Source: Portunus trituberculatus
Taxonomy: Eukaryota; Arthropoda; Malacostraca; Decapoda; Portunidae
Length of the DNA: 64,000 bases
Reading direction: 5' to 3'
Assembly: GCF_017591435.1 (NCBI RefSeq)
Contig: NC_059255.1
Span: 186,001-250,000, forward strand
The notes under the pieces are model-generated. The model had not been told where the DNA came from. It searched no databases and saw only the letters and a list, made by a program, of their open reading frames with translations. Made by a program: the position numbers and the translations under genes. This document shows, one piece after another, positions 11,231-21,761 of the stretch; position 1 is the stretch's first letter; each line of letters opens with the position of its first letter.

Positions 11231-13555
11231 ATGAGCCAACCTACACGTGAGGTGGTAGGGAAATTAACCGTGCCTGAATTACGAAGGATCGCGCAGTACT
11301 TTGGTTTAAAGGAACTTAGTGGGTATCGTAAACCTGAGCTCCTCAGTTTAGTGTTGCAGCAGTTAACACTAGATGAAGATGAAGCAGGAGACGAAAGTAG
11401 GGCGGAGTGCCTCCGTGATGTAGCAGAAGGGGAAAACTTAAGGCCAGTCGATGCTTTGTCCAACACCCACGTGGGAAGCTCTTACCCAGAGGCAGACGCA
11501 GACACCAGACATTTAGAGCTTCAGCTGAAATTAGAGGAGGCTAGGAACCGTACTATTGAGAACCAGATTAAACTAGCTACCTTAGGCGCTGGTAGAGATA
11601 GTGGTACAAATGGTTCTCACAACTCAGGTAAATTTGATTTAGGGAAGGCGATCAAATTAATACCATCTTTCCAGGAGAGCAATGTAATTGAATTCTTTGC
11701 AAGTTTTGAAATGCTCGCAAATCGTTTGTCATGGCCCCATAGCAGCTGGACGTTACTATTACAGCAAAGTCTCACGGGAAAGGCTTTGAAGGCTTACATG
11801 GCGTTGCCAGATGAGGAAGCAGAGAATTATGAGGTAGTGAAGCGCCACGTCCTGCGCGCGTATTCACTCGTACACGAGGCATATAGGCAGCAATTTAGAG
11901 GCATTAAAAAACAGCCGGACTGGAGTCATTTAGAGCTAGCACGTGCTAAGAGGGAAGCTTTTGCTAACTGGAAGAGGGCATTAGGAGTAGAATCATTTGA
12001 GGAGTTAGTAGAGATGATACTCCTCGAAAAGTTTTCTAACGCAGTTTCCCGGGATGTCGCGGTCTTTTTGATGGAGAAGGAATGTAAAACTATTGAGGAA
12101 GCGGCAGCCTTAGCGGATAAATTTATGCTGTCAAGACGGGAACGACATCCTCACCCACAGCGCCTTGGCACAGGACCACCAAGCCAATTTCACTCCAGAG
12201 GCAGACCAGAACCTTACGGTCAGCCTTTATCACAACCACGTAACTGGGGCAGTTCGAAGCCTACTTTTCTCACTACTAACCCAACAGTTCCTTACAGGTG
12301 TCAATATTGTGGCAGGACTGGGCACAAGGCAGACTTCTGTTGGCGGCGTCTACATGGTGGTAATCCTCATAACACCAATCTTCCTAACGGTAAGACTAGA
12401 CCTGTGTTTTTTGCTAACCAGCCAGTGAATCCCATGGCAGAGGCACTTAGGAATGCCAAGCCTATTGGTTTGATCAACCAGCTTAGCCAGGTAGATGAGA
12501 ATGCAGGATCAGTAGAGCAGGAGCCTCAGGACAACAAGCCTGAGTCGGGATATGAAGCTTTTCTTTCCACAGGTGAAGTAACTTGTGGAGCTGAGCGCAG
12601 TACCGTCACTATATTGCGAGATTCTGGGGCATTGCAAACGCTGATTAGGGAAGGAGTTATTTCTGGACGAGAGACGGGGGAATTTGTGATTCTGTCCTCA
12701 ATTGGGGGTAAAAACTATGTGCCTTTGGTGGACGTGACGTTGCACTCTAATTGTTTTCGTGGTGTGGCTAGAGTGGCTGTTCTTAAAGAATTTCCAGTTC
12801 AGGGGGTGGATTTGATATTGGGAAACGACCTGGCCGGAGGGAAAATGGGAAGCCCGTCCCCGCCAGTGTTACAAACATTCCCCAGTGCTTCCCCAATGTT
12901 GCTGGATATGGAAGCAAAGATGCCCCACACTTTTCCCCATTGTGCAGTTACTCGCTCTATGACAACCAAAACTCAGTTGGCACAAGCGACAGCAAGTTCA
13001 AATGGAAGTGAAGAGGATGACAGGGGAAACTTAGATATTGCAGGTTTATTTCCCAATCCCTCTCCTCTCTCATCTCCTTTGTCCACAGGTGAAGTGCGGA
13101 CTGGCAGGCAGGCACTGATAGAGGCCCAGAGGGAGGATGAAGGATTGCAGACCTTGATGGAGCAAGCTCAAGGCCAGGCACCAGACGCAGGTCCCACTAC
13201 CACTTACCACCTTAGCGCCTCACATCTACACGTCGACGTCCCCGCCGGATTCGAGGCCCTGTGGGTGAGGGTTACCCCCTCCTGCCACCCCCGCAACACA
13301 GCCTCCATCATTGTGTGTGTTGTCTACCACCCTCCACGGGCCGCCACTGCACGGTTGCTCACTGATCACATCATCGAGACTGCTGATGCTCTACGGGTGA
13401 GATTTCCTGCCGCCAAGCTGGTAATCTGTGGTGACTTCAACCGCTTGGATATCAGTGAAATCCTGCACCAGCTACACCTCACCCAGGTCGTGGACTTCCC
13501 CACCCACCACCAGTCCACCCTCGACCTTATCATGACAGACCTGAGCCAGCAGTAA
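11231..13555 (+). CDS. gag-pro: GMR-A Gag-protease (reads through into LINE-b)
   Basis: A 774-codon frame. Residues 1-50 form a SAP-like N-terminal helix pair (LTVPELRRIAQYFGLKEL). Residues about 130-300 are capsid-like. Their second half (YRQQFRG ... EMILLEKFSNAVSRDVAVFL ... EEAAALADKFML) resembles the SCAN domain, which is known to descend from a Gmr1-like capsid. A CCHC knuckle CQYCGRTGHKADFC is at 357-370. The aspartic protease has DSG at 464-466 and the later hydrophobic-hydrophobic-G motif LILGND. From about residue 655 on (13195) the frame no longer encodes Gag-Pol: it runs by chance into the LINE-b endonuclease until a stop created by a 139-bp duplication. The start ATG follows about 120 bp of leader. 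The product packages element RNA and processes the polyprotein. Confidence 0.88.
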   Translation: MSQPTREVVGKLTVPELRRIAQYFGLKELSGYRKPELLSLVLQQLTLDEDEAGDESRAECLRDVAEGENLRPVDALSNTHVGSSYPEADADTRHLELQLKLEEARNRTIENQIKLATLGAGRDSGTNGSHNSGKFDLGKAIKLIPSFQESNVIEFFASFEMLANRLSWPHSSWTLLLQQSLTGKALKAYMALPDEEAENYEVVKRHVLRAYSLVHEAYRQQFRGIKKQPDWSHLELARAKREAFANWKRALGVESFEELVEMILLEKFSNAVSRDVAVFLMEKECKTIEEAAALADKFMLSRRERHPHPQRLGTGPPSQFHSRGRPEPYGQPLSQPRNWGSSKPTFLTTNPTVPYRCQYCGRTGHKADFCWRRLHGGNPHNTNLPNGKTRPVFFANQPVNPMAEALRNAKPIGLINQLSQVDENAGSVEQEPQDNKPESGYEAFLSTGEVTCGAERSTVTILRDSGALQTLIREGVISGRETGEFVILSSIGGKNYVPLVDVTLHSNCFRGVARVAVLKEFPVQGVDLILGNDLAGGKMGSPSPPVLQTFPSASPMLLDMEAKMPHTFPHCAVTRSMTTKTQLAQATASSNGSEEDDRGNLDIAGLFPNPSPLSSPLSTGEVRTGRQALIEAQREDEGLQTLMEQAQGQAPDAGPTTTYHLSASHLHVDVPAGFEALWVRVTPSCHPRNTASIIVCVVYHPPRAATARLLTDHIIETADALRVRFPAAKLVICGDFNRLDISEILHQLHLTQVVDFPTHHQSTLDLIMTDLSQQ

Positions 13556-15073
13556 GCTGGTAATCTGTGGTGACTTCAACCGCTTGGATATCAGTGAAAT
13601 CCTGCACCAGCTACACCTCACCCAGGTCGTGGACTTCCCCACCCACCACCAGTCCACCCTCGACCTTATCATGACAGACTTGAGCCAGCAGTACTCGCCT
13701 CCCAAGCCACTCTCCCCCCATTGGGACGCAGCACCCACCTCTCCATCCTGTGGACACCCACCCTCACCACCTCGGTTCCCAGGTCAACTGTCACCAGATC
13801 CCACAGGCCAATGCCTGACTCCGCCATGAGGGAATTTGGTCAGTGGCTGACACATCACCCATGGACCGAGGTACTGGAGGAGGAAGACGTCCACACAAAA
13901 TGGCGGAACTACATCACCACCACAACGGAAGCCTTCCACCACTACTTCCCCACCAAGAACATCACAGTAGACCCATCTGATGCCCCTATGATGACGCCCT
14001 GCATCAAACGATTCCTTCGTCAGCGTGACAGGGCTTTCCACTCTAGCCCTGACCAGTACAGGAGATTAAGGAATCAGGGAAATTAAAAAAGCCAAGGCAA
14101 GCTACTACCCAGACAAAATTCACCATCTCAAGCTTGCTAACAACAGACAGTGGTACGACAAGATTAAGTCTTTGTGTGGTTTACTAAAACAAGCCTCTTC
14201 TCTTCCCTGTGTTTCACACCTTGCACCTGACAACGCGGCAGAAGAGATTAACGGTCACTTCGCTGCGATCTGTCAGACACTACCTCCCCTTCACTCTACT
14301 ACTCTTCCAGCCTACCTCCCTGCCTCCTCCCCTCCACCCCCTGTCCAGGAGGTTGATGTTTACAGGAAGCTTCTTAAATTTAAACTAAACAGATCCACCA
14401 CTCCCACTGACCTCCCCATCAAAATTTACAGAGAATTTGCCCCAGAACTTGCCACACCCCTTTGCTCTATCATCAACGCCTCCCTTTCTCAACATTCCTA
14501 CCCCGATGACTGGAAGACATCTTACGTCACCCCCCTCCCCAAAATTTCCAATCCACAGTCACTGAATGATCTAAGACCAGTCACCATCACCCCTATACCC
14601 AGCCTTATCTGTGAAGATTTTGTGTTCGACTGGGCCTATAACAAAAGATAGCGTGGCTGTCAGACTTCCTCATGGGAAGGCGTCAGGCTGTTCGTTATCA
14701 GGGCTCTGTCTCCTCTTTCCAACAGCTCACATGCGGGGTCCCTCAGGGGACCAAGATGGGTCCTCTGTGCTTCCTCATCCTTATCAACGATGCTCTTGTC
14801 CATACCCCCCACCGCTGGAAGTATGTGGACGACTGCACCATGGGCGTACCCGTCAACAACACCAACCCAGACTTCTCAGCACTTCAGTCCACTCTTAGCC
14901 AACTACAGACGTGGACGGAGGACAACAAAATGACCATCAACCACACCAAAACCGTGGTGATGCACATTTGTACCTCCACAGCAGCAGTCCCCCCTCCCCA
15001 GCTATCTGTGGGCCCTCACTCCCTCCAGGTGGTCCGCAGCACCAAGCTTCTAGGTGTCTTGGTAGATGATCAA
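13200..15073 (+). pseudogene. LINE-b endonuclease and RT, broken
   Basis: The AP-type endonuclease C-terminus is visible (GFEALWVRV, VVYHPPR, CGDFNRLDI, STLDLIMTD). It is disrupted by a 139-bp tandem duplication. A linker follows in other frames (13806-14086), then RT N-terminal blocks at 14172-14640 (TPTDLPIKIYREFAPELA, WKTSYVTPLPK, LNDLRPVTITP). Most of the finger/palm A region is missing near 14610-14650. RT resumes at 14672 with LTCGVPQGTKMGPLCF and the catalytic YVDD (YVDDCTMG, near 14823). Coding ends at STKLLGVLVDDQ just before DNA-c. There are several frameshifts and an internal deletion, so the copy is inactive. YVDD in place of YADD/FADD is a family trait worth noting. Confidence 0.82.
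13415..13692 (+). repeat. 139-bp tandem duplication inside LINE-b endonuclease
   Basis: 13415-13553 is repeated as 13554-13692 with one visible difference (gacagacctgag versus gacagacttgag). 139 is not a multiple of three, so the duplication shifts the frame and creates the TAA at the first junction. Confidence 0.9.
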
Positions 15074-15180
15074 TGGCACCAATCGCTATCTGTGTAGTTT
15101 TCATTGTTCGCCAGCTGGTTTAATTCACAAGTTGGTCCTGCCTATCGTGCCGAACTGTCGCTCTTGTGGAAGCCCTGTTA
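15074..15180 (+). repeat. DNA-c left terminal inverted repeat
   Basis: Begins TGGCACCAATCGCTATCTG and pairs imperfectly with the reverse complement of 21762-21867. The match is strongest in the outer 75 bp and weak beyond that. Confidence 0.55.
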
Positions 15181-15480
15181 AAAAAATATATATGCAGATA
15201 TTCATGCCTACATACCTCATAATATAAACGTTTGGTTATTTATCCATGTGTCTGATTGAAAATGACATAAAAATATGCAAATATATGTTCCTAATGGTGC
15301 AAAGTATGGATGTACCAGTGTCCCATAAAAATATTTTTTGCAAGTCTAATAGTACATATATACCTTATCACAAAATTGTCAGAGTTTCTGCTTAGGATAA
15401 TGCTCCACTCAAAAAGCGTAGCATTTACAAAAAAAAACAATTTTCGGAGTCTGTGCCGAAATAACCTGGGCAACATTACC
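15181..15480. other. DNA-c interior, left of LINE-d
   Basis: AT-rich sequence with short A-runs and an atatatat stretch near 15188. No coding potential or recognised motif is seen. It belongs to DNA-c by position. Confidence 0.4.
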
Positions 15481-15490
15481 GAAACCGAAT
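15481..15490 (+). repeat. LINE-d target-site duplication, left copy
   Basis: GAAACCGAAT, repeated exactly at 21278-21287. Two further C residues before it also match the right flank but merge with the (TCC)n tail. Confidence 0.88.
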
Positions 15491-15939
15491 CCCCCCCAGA
15501 TGGGAACCGCCTTGTCGTGGTGGGGGGGCTTGCGTGCCCCTGTGACCTGGCGAGCTAGGCTAGAGGGGGCTTAGGCCCCTGCTCTGCCCTTTCGAGGGGG
15601 AGAGGGCTACCCATGCTAGTACGGTCGCCAGTGAGGGGCCAGACTAAATGGTTCCTACGTAGGCTGCCAGTGGACCAGCGGAGCCACCCGCTGGAGGGAT
15701 CGCCCAATAGGGGCTGTCCTGTGCTGGATGGTTGGGTGTCCAGGCTGGGATGCTTTGGGAGGGGGGTCTCAGCTCTGTCGTGGACAAACATTCGTATCAT
15801 GTGGGGCCTATTTTTAAAACGACTGGTCCGCATGGGGACGAGGTACCCCGTCCACGGCAGCCAGCGCTTCCTCCCATTGTAGTCCCAGTAGGTGGTTTCC
15901 CTTGCCCCTGGAGCCAATTTTTTGTGTAGCTGTTTTTTT
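15491..15939 (+). promoter_or_regulatory. LINE-d 5' UTR (internal promoter region)
   Basis: A GC-rich, G-run containing leader (for example cttgtcgtggtggggggctt) upstream of ORF1, in sharp contrast to the AT-rich surroundings. Full-length LINEs carry their promoter here. No specific promoter motif was identified. Confidence 0.45.
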
Positions 15940-17813
15940 ATGGGAAAACACAAAAAACATTCAGGTTCTCGTGAGGTGGCTGACCTGGCCCACGAGACGT
16001 CATCTTCAGGTCTGAGTAAGGAGGAGGATTCCCCTCCACAAGGGCCTCCCACAGCAGTCTCCTGTTCTGGAAGTTCTTTTGAGGGATGCATTTCTGCTGC
16101 ATATGACTCTCTTGTAATGGTAAATGTTAATCCATCATTTTCCTATCATGCCTTGCACTCACTTCTCAAGGCGTATGGTACGGTTGTTCGCATTCGACTG
16201 GTTTATGATAAGGACTTTCCTTCTAACCGCTGCTATGTAACGTTTATGTCATGTGATGAAGCTCGTTTAGCTTATGAACATGTAGCATCTCTGCCCCTCG
16301 CCGGCCATGGCTTTAAAACTGAATTTCTCCAGTCACGTAATATTTCAGACAGTGACATGGATTACATCCCAAATGTTTTTGAAAACTATTTAGAGAATTC
16401 AGTTCCAGCAGTCCGCCAGATCCCACCTCCACGTTGGTTTGTGGCGTACTATAGAAATGGGCGTGGAATTTCATCCATGCCTCCCGGTACCTGTCCAAAG
16501 AAATCGGCACGATTCCTGAGGGAATCTGAAAAAGTATGGGAAGGGGGTGCTTGTGCGAGCAAAAGATCTTACGCAAGCTAGGATGTTGCAACATCTCCCA
16601 TGCCCTTCTGACAGCATGTTTGAGACTGTTAAGGCTCATCCCACCTTTAACTATAGCAAAGGTTGTGTTTATAGCCAAGACCTCTATGAATTCCCAGAAG
16701 AGGAAATACTAGCAATGTGCCCTAGCTCAGTACAAAAGGTGACTAAGATGAGGAACTCCTCCAACATGGTCCTTCTCACATTTTTTGGGTCCACCCTTCC
16801 TGACCGTGTTAATATCGGTCCTATCAACCTTAGGGTGAGGCGCTTTGTTTCTCACCCTCTTCAGTGCTTCTCATGCTATGGGTACGGTCACAGGAAAAGC
16901 TCGTGTAAGGAAGCTTCCCGATGTGGTAATTGCTCTGCACTCGACTCGCATTCAGAGGAGCATTGCAATGGTGCAGCTTATTGTTTTCATTGTCGTGATG
17001 CTCACCAGGTACGTTCCAGGCAATGCCCCAGGTATCGCCTGGAGCAAGACATTCTACAGCCTCGGTAGCACCCGCCGTGAACTCCTGTACTGCCAGAAGG
17101 ATGGTACTGGTGCGACATCCTATGCTTCATTGGCCGCTCGTTCTTCGGCTGAGTCTGCCGGTCCGAAGACAACTCCTCTTGCTACCTCTCGCTCTGTTAG
17201 GGCGGGTGGTACTGTTTATCTGGCTAACAGGTTTGCCATTTTGGCTGATGACTCGGTTGAGTCATCTCTTAGAAGTGACGAGAAAAATACGGACTTGAAC
17301 AAAGTCACCCATGTAGTAGATGTCCATTTGCCACCTGTATCTCCTAAGCCTTTCAAGGGTCTAACTAAGCGGCACCGCGGCTCTGCGGAGTCGTTAGATT
17401 TAGCTCAGCATAAGCAGTCTAAGTTTTCTCCCGGTGCTTATAATCGTGAGTCCTCCAGGGACCGCTCTGCTAGGGTAGCTCCAGTAGTTTCTGTCCAGCC
17501 TTCTGTGACGCCCTCCGTCTCAGATCGGGCTTCTTATGATGAGGACGGTCTGAGCATGGAGACGTCCGATGATATTGTCATAGCCGTCCCTCGTGGACCA
17601 ACTGTATCGGAAAGTGCAGTCCTGCCTGATCCTCGTCCTCCGAGGACCAGTAAAAGTGATGATAGTTCGCATCACCCACCGATAAGCCGAAAGGCTGAGG
17701 TCCAACGACCCGGCACACCTCAATTCCCGGTGTCTTCTCGTCGTTTGATTATTTCTAGTCAGGTCAGTCACGGGCAGCCTCAAAAGGCTCGCTCGTCCAC
17801 TGCACCCAAATAG
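15940..17813 (+). pseudogene. LINE-d ORF1: RRM-like and zinc-knuckle nucleic-acid binding protein, frameshifted
   Basis: It starts at the ATG at 15940 (MGKHKKHSGSRE). Frame 1 to 16581 holds an RRM-like region (VMVNVNPSFSYHALHSLLK, GTVVRIRLVYD, NRCYVTFMSCDEARLAYE). A frameshift near 16560 moves to the frame ending 17068, with three consecutive Cys/His clusters: CFSCYGYGHRKSSC, CGNCSALDSHSEEHC and CFHCRDAHQVRSRQC. A second frameshift near 17030 leads to a Ser/Pro-rich, disordered tail ending 17813. ORF1 proteins coat LINE RNA and chaperone target annealing. The two shifts make this copy non-functional. Confidence 0.8.
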
Positions 17814-17814
17814 T

Positions 17815-18610
17815 CGTCTTCAAGCTTCTACAATGGAACTGTAGAGGCCTTCGCGCCTCGTGGGGGGAACTCCGAGCTTTGCTGTCGGAGTTCTCTCCAG
17901 CCTGTGTAGCTCTACAAGAGACTATGATAGGTGATAGTACTTATTCTAGTCCTCCTGGCTATCGTGCTTTTTAACACTCCTTTCCTGACCAGGGCCACCA
18001 CGGTGGCACAGCTATTCTAGTCCGTCAGGATATACCTGTTATCCCGGTACAACTTAACTCTCCCTTCAGGTGGTTGCTGTTAAGGTCTTTATGGGACGAC
18101 TGTACACCATCTGCAGTTTATATCTCCTCCTCGGCTTCCTGTCTCCAGGGGTGAGCTTGACGGCCTGGTGCGTCAGCTGACTCCGCCTTTTCTTTGTTGG
18201 GAGATTTTAACGGCCGTCACCCATTGTGGGATGAAGGTGCTAGTAATCCTCGTGGGGTTTTAATCGGTTCTTTTATTGAGGATGAGGGATTGGAGATTTT
18301 AAATTCTGGGGATGTTACACATTTCCACACTCCTACTGGGACTTTTACAGCTATCGATCTTTCTCTTTGTACATCTAATTCTTTCCTTGATTTTAATTGG
18401 CGAGTCCTACCGGATTTACACGGTAGTGACCACTTTCCGATTTTATTGCAATCTGTGAAATCTGAGCCACAGTCCCGGCCACCACGCTGGGTTTTAGACA
18501 AGGCAGATTGGCGTCGATTCACAGACCTTAGCTCTTTTATTCGTCCGCTGGCTGACTTTTCTACTTGTGCTGAGGCTGTTGATTATTTTACTGATTTTTT
18601 ATTTCTTTAG
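17815..18610 (+). pseudogene. LINE-d ORF2 endonuclease domain, frameshifted
   Basis: The N-terminal AP endonuclease signature is QWNCRGLRASWGEL ... LQET (catalytic Glu). It is interrupted by a stop after GYRAF near 17970 and by frameshifts. It resumes in 18194-18610 with GDFNGRHPLW, TAIDLSL and the C-terminal SDHFPIL (catalytic Asp-His). This domain would nick the target. ORF1 ends at 17813, so the ORFs abut. The RT frame then begins at 18607 in another phase. Confidence 0.78.
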
Positions 18611-20460
18611 CCCTTCAGACAATCCCTAGGACGTCAGGTCGCTTTACTAAGCGTCCCGTTCCTTGGTGGAACGCAGCATGCACTGCAGCGGTTAAAGAGA
18701 AACGGGTAGCTTTCTCTCGTCTCCGGCGACATCGTGGGGACCCGCAGTGCCTGGAAGCTTTTCGGCGATGCCGAGCTCGGGCCCGCCGCATTTTGAAAGA
18801 GGCACAAAGAGCCTCGTGGAAAGCCTATGTCTCTTCCATAAACGTCCGCACCCCTCTTACGGATGTCTTCAACAAAGTCCGCCGAATTGCTGGGAAGCAT
18901 TCTGCTCCTTCCCCACCAATTTTGTTGTCTGCTGGGCGAACGGTGGCAGACCCTAGGAATGTCGCTGACCTCCTCGCGGAGCACTTTGCCAGTGTTTCCC
19001 AGAGGCATCCTGCAGCTCCGGGCGCACGTCACCGCCAGAGAATGGAATCTCTCGGCATAAACTTTTCCGCTGGAGGGGAGTCTTATAATGACCCTTTCTC
19101 TGCTTCCGAGTTGCGGACCGCTTTGTCCCAGTGTCACGACTCTTCTCCTGGGCCAGATGATATACCTTATGCCTTCTTGCGCCACATGTCTGACACTGCT
19201 TTTAACTTTCTTTTAAATCTTTATAATATGATTTGGCATACCGGTGACTTTCCATCTTCTTGGGCTGTGGCAGTGGTTCTCCCATTTCCGAAGCCTGGGA
19301 AAGATAATCTCCAGGCTACGAACTACCGTCCTATATCTTTAACGTCCTGTATTTGCAAAGTGTTAGAAAAGATGGTAAATATAAGATTTATGTGGTATTT
19401 GGAGAGGGGGAAGTACTTGTCACCGGTACAGTACGGCTTCCGAAAGATGAGGTCTACTACTGATGCTCTTTTATCCCTAGAGTCTTCCATTTGTGAGGCC
19501 TTCGCTAATCACCACCATCAAGTAACAGTCTTTTTTGACCTGGAGAAGGCCTACGACACGGCTTGGTGTCATGGCATTTTACAGTCTTTGTTTAATTTTG
19601 GCCTTCGGGGCCACCTTCCCCATTTTCGCTCTCTTAAGGCGTCTTGTCGGCAGGCACTATCCCTTCTTCGGGCTTTAAGTCATACCTCTTGGGATGGGGA
19701 CAGGGACACATTGCTGTTGCTTCACTGTACATTCATACTTCCGAAGCTGGAATACGGCTGTGAGATCTACTCATCCGCAACAGATGCACGACTACGCTCG
19801 CTTGACCCCGTGCATCATGCTGGGGTCCGCTTGGCTACGGGTGCATTTCGGACATCTCCAATACCTAGCCTTCTAGTGGATGCTGGTTTCTGGCCGCTCG
19901 ACCTCCGGCGCCAATCTTCGATGCTCCGGTGTTGGTTTCGCACCCACCGTCTGCCTGATTTTGTCCCCTGTGTGTCAATGTTGCGGGACTCGCGCTCGCA
20001 GGCATATGTCACTCGACCGAGTCTCCCTAAATCTTTTGGCCTACGTGTTGCAAATCTCATGGCAGAGTTATCTATCGACCCCACTCCTGTGTACTCTTTC
20101 CGTCTCCCGCGAGTTGGTTATTGGCAGCTTCCTGTTATCTCATTATGCCCTGCCATGGATGGCAAGAAGGATTTTCTGCCAGCTCTGTCCCACACATGGT
20201 TTTTAGAACACTTTTTTATGCATTCTGATGATATCCCTGTTTTTACTGATGGTTCCAAATCCGACTCAGGCGTTGGATTTAGTGTGGTTTTCCCTCTTTT
20301 ATCGGTCTGGCAGCCTTCCTTCAGTGGCGTCCGTTTTACTGCGGAGCTGTCTGCCATAGTCCTAGCTTTACAAATAATTTTTACTCTACCGGTTTCGTCT
20401 TTTACAATTTTTAGTGACTGTCGCAGTGCTCTTACTTCTCTCTTGCACTATATCCTTTAA
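18607..20460 (+). pseudogene. LINE-d ORF2 RT and RNase H N-terminal part, catalytic palm deleted in frame
   Basis: One open frame from 18607 to 20460. The linker runs to about 19080, then RT blocks PGPDDIPYAFLRH, WAVAVVLPFPKPGKDN, NYRPISLTSCICKVLEKM, YGFRKMRSTTDALL and motif A FFDLEKAYDTAW. At about 19629 (HLPHF/RSLKASC) the sequence jumps directly to the thumb region (TFILPKLEYGCEIY), so motif B and the catalytic YxDD box are gone without a frame break. RNase H begins near 20235 (VFTDGSKSDSG, then TAELSAIVLAL and FSDCRSAL). The frame ends at a TAA in the RNase H domain, with the rest in another phase. The element cannot have moved in this form. Confidence 0.85.
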
Positions 20461-21030
20461 CCCTTTGGTTTTATCAGCCCTGGAGTGGCTATACCTTCTT
20501 ACACAACGAGGATATCGTGTTGGGTTCTGTTGGGTTCCTGGTCACGTTGGTGTTCCAGGAATGAACACGCAGATCGCCTCGCTAAAGAGGCAGCAAGTCG
20601 CGCTCCATCTCCTGCGTCTGTTCCGTTTCGAGATGTCTTTCCTCTAATTCGTGAGGCAGTTGCAGCAATCTGGCAGAGGAGATGGCTAACGGGGGTCGCA
20701 ACCTCGAAAATGGGAGAGATCACTATTTCCTCTATCCCTCACTGGACATACACCCATGTTCGAGATCGACGTTTACAGACTTTATTGGCGCGACTGCGTA
20801 TAGGTCACACGTACCTTACACAGAGGTACCTGTTGACCAGGGACCCTCAACCTTACTGTGATGACTGCCTGGTGCCGCTTACCGTGCGGCACCTATTGGT
20901 AGAGTGCCCTAGTTTGATAGAGTTACGACACCGCTACCTCTACCGCTGTCGCGGTAGAGATAGCGGTGTCTATTATATCTCAAAGGTCCTTGGACCAAAG
21001 TGTCTGGCCCAAGGCCATGACGTTTTTTAG
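20461..21030 (+). pseudogene. LINE-d ORF2 C-terminus: end of RNase H and Cys/His cluster, frameshifted
   Basis: The last RNase H block is split between two frames: WVPGHVGVPG in one, then NEHADRLAKEAASRAPS in the next, a shift near 20565. The tail carries CDDCLVPLTVRHLLVEC, a CX2C...H...C cluster of the type found at the end of I-superfamily ORF2 proteins, and stops at 21030. Confidence 0.78.
20927..20970 (+). other. 20-bp stem, 4-nt loop hairpin in the LINE-d ORF2 end
   Basis: Arms 20927-20946 and 20951-20970 are reverse complements with a single C/A mismatch, around the loop TGTC. It lies in coding sequence just before the ORF2 stop. Confidence 0.85.
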
Positions 21031-21033
21031 ATT

Positions 21034-21060
21034 TTTGGGAGAAGCTGGCCTTCTCCCAAA
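21034..21060 (+). other. 11-bp perfect hairpin after the LINE-d ORF2 stop
   Basis: TTTGGGAGAAG, loop ctggc, CTTCTCCCAAA, a few bases after the TAG at 21028-21030. Such 3' stem-loops can serve as the reverse transcriptase recognition site in non-LTR elements. That role is an inference here. Confidence 0.8.
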
Positions 21061-21277
21061 GCTGTGAATTTTATTTAATTTTATTATATGTATTTTAATG
21101 TTTTATGTATATTATTGTAGCTTTTTGTTTTTAATTACCATTAATTTTATCGTTTTTACTTGTTTTAGTTATTTTACGATTTGTTTTAAACCCTTTTGGT
21201 TGTAATTAAATAGTTTCATGCGGCGCCATATGACCTATGCTGTTGCGGCGCCTAACACCAAATCCTCCTCCTCCTCC
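21061..21277 (+). other. LINE-d 3' UTR and (TCC)n tail
   Basis: AT-rich tail region with poly-T stretches, then gcggcgcc at 21221 and again near 21246 around a tgacctatgctgtt block, then aatcc(tcc)n directly before the target duplication. Confidence 0.7.
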
Positions 21278-21287
21278 GAAACCGAAT
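21278..21287 (+). repeat. LINE-d target-site duplication, right copy
   Basis: GAAACCGAAT, identical to 15481-15490. Confidence 0.88.
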
Positions 21288-21761
21288 TTTCCTAACTGAA
21301 TCACAACAAGCGAACTTGGTATGCCTTTTGATCTCAGAAAGTTTCTCTGAGTTGGCACTGTCCATTTTCTAAGTTCATCCTCACTAATATCCATAGTGTT
21401 ATCCATAGTGAAGTCGTTGTGTAGCGAGTGTGGCGATGGCTCTTAACGCGCTAGATTTGTTTACGTTTCGATAAAACAATCTCGGTGCATGTTAGACAAT
21501 ATCCTCTATACTGTTAATTTCTTAAGACTATTAATTGTTGTGATTTTCTGTACGAATATAATTCATATTAATTTTTATGGAAAGAAAAAGGCATTAAAAC
21601 TACGCTTTACCTATTAATGATCTTTTCTATTTTTTGTCCCAGAAATGGAGATGGTAAAGAAGAGCGCTCGACATATATATAAACATTTCCACTTTTTTAG
21701 CTTATGTGCCACGAGTACATTCTTAGAAAGATTATAACTATTTTATTAAACCATTTAATAT
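21288..21761. other. DNA-c interior, right of LINE-d
   Basis: AT-rich non-coding sequence. Nothing is recognised other than a small direct repeat near 21390 (tccatagtgttatccatagtg). Confidence 0.4.

Larger units (their letters stand above)
15491..21277 (+). mobile_element. LINE-d: full-length-type non-LTR retrotransposon with 10-bp target duplication
   Basis: Bounded by GAAACCGAAT on both sides. It has a GC-rich 5' UTR (15491-15939), ORF1 (RNA-binding fold plus zinc knuckles), ORF2 (endonuclease, RT, RNase H, Cys/His cluster), a hairpin just after the ORF2 stop, an AT-rich 3' UTR, and a 3' end with two GCGGCGCC copies followed by a (TCC)n tail. Two-ORF elements with RNase H belong to the I superfamily; Nimb or a relative is plausible. 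The copy is complete in extent but has several frameshifts and an internal RT deletion. It sits in DNA-c and is therefore the youngest layer of this nest. Confidence 0.88.

Noticed and set aside
13472..13829. Small ORFs over the 139-bp duplication
   Set aside because: Frames created by the duplication inside LINE-b, not genes.
15555..16091. 178-residue minus-strand ORF in the LINE-d 5' UTR
   Set aside because: Antisense of a GC-rich leader, with no recognisable domain.
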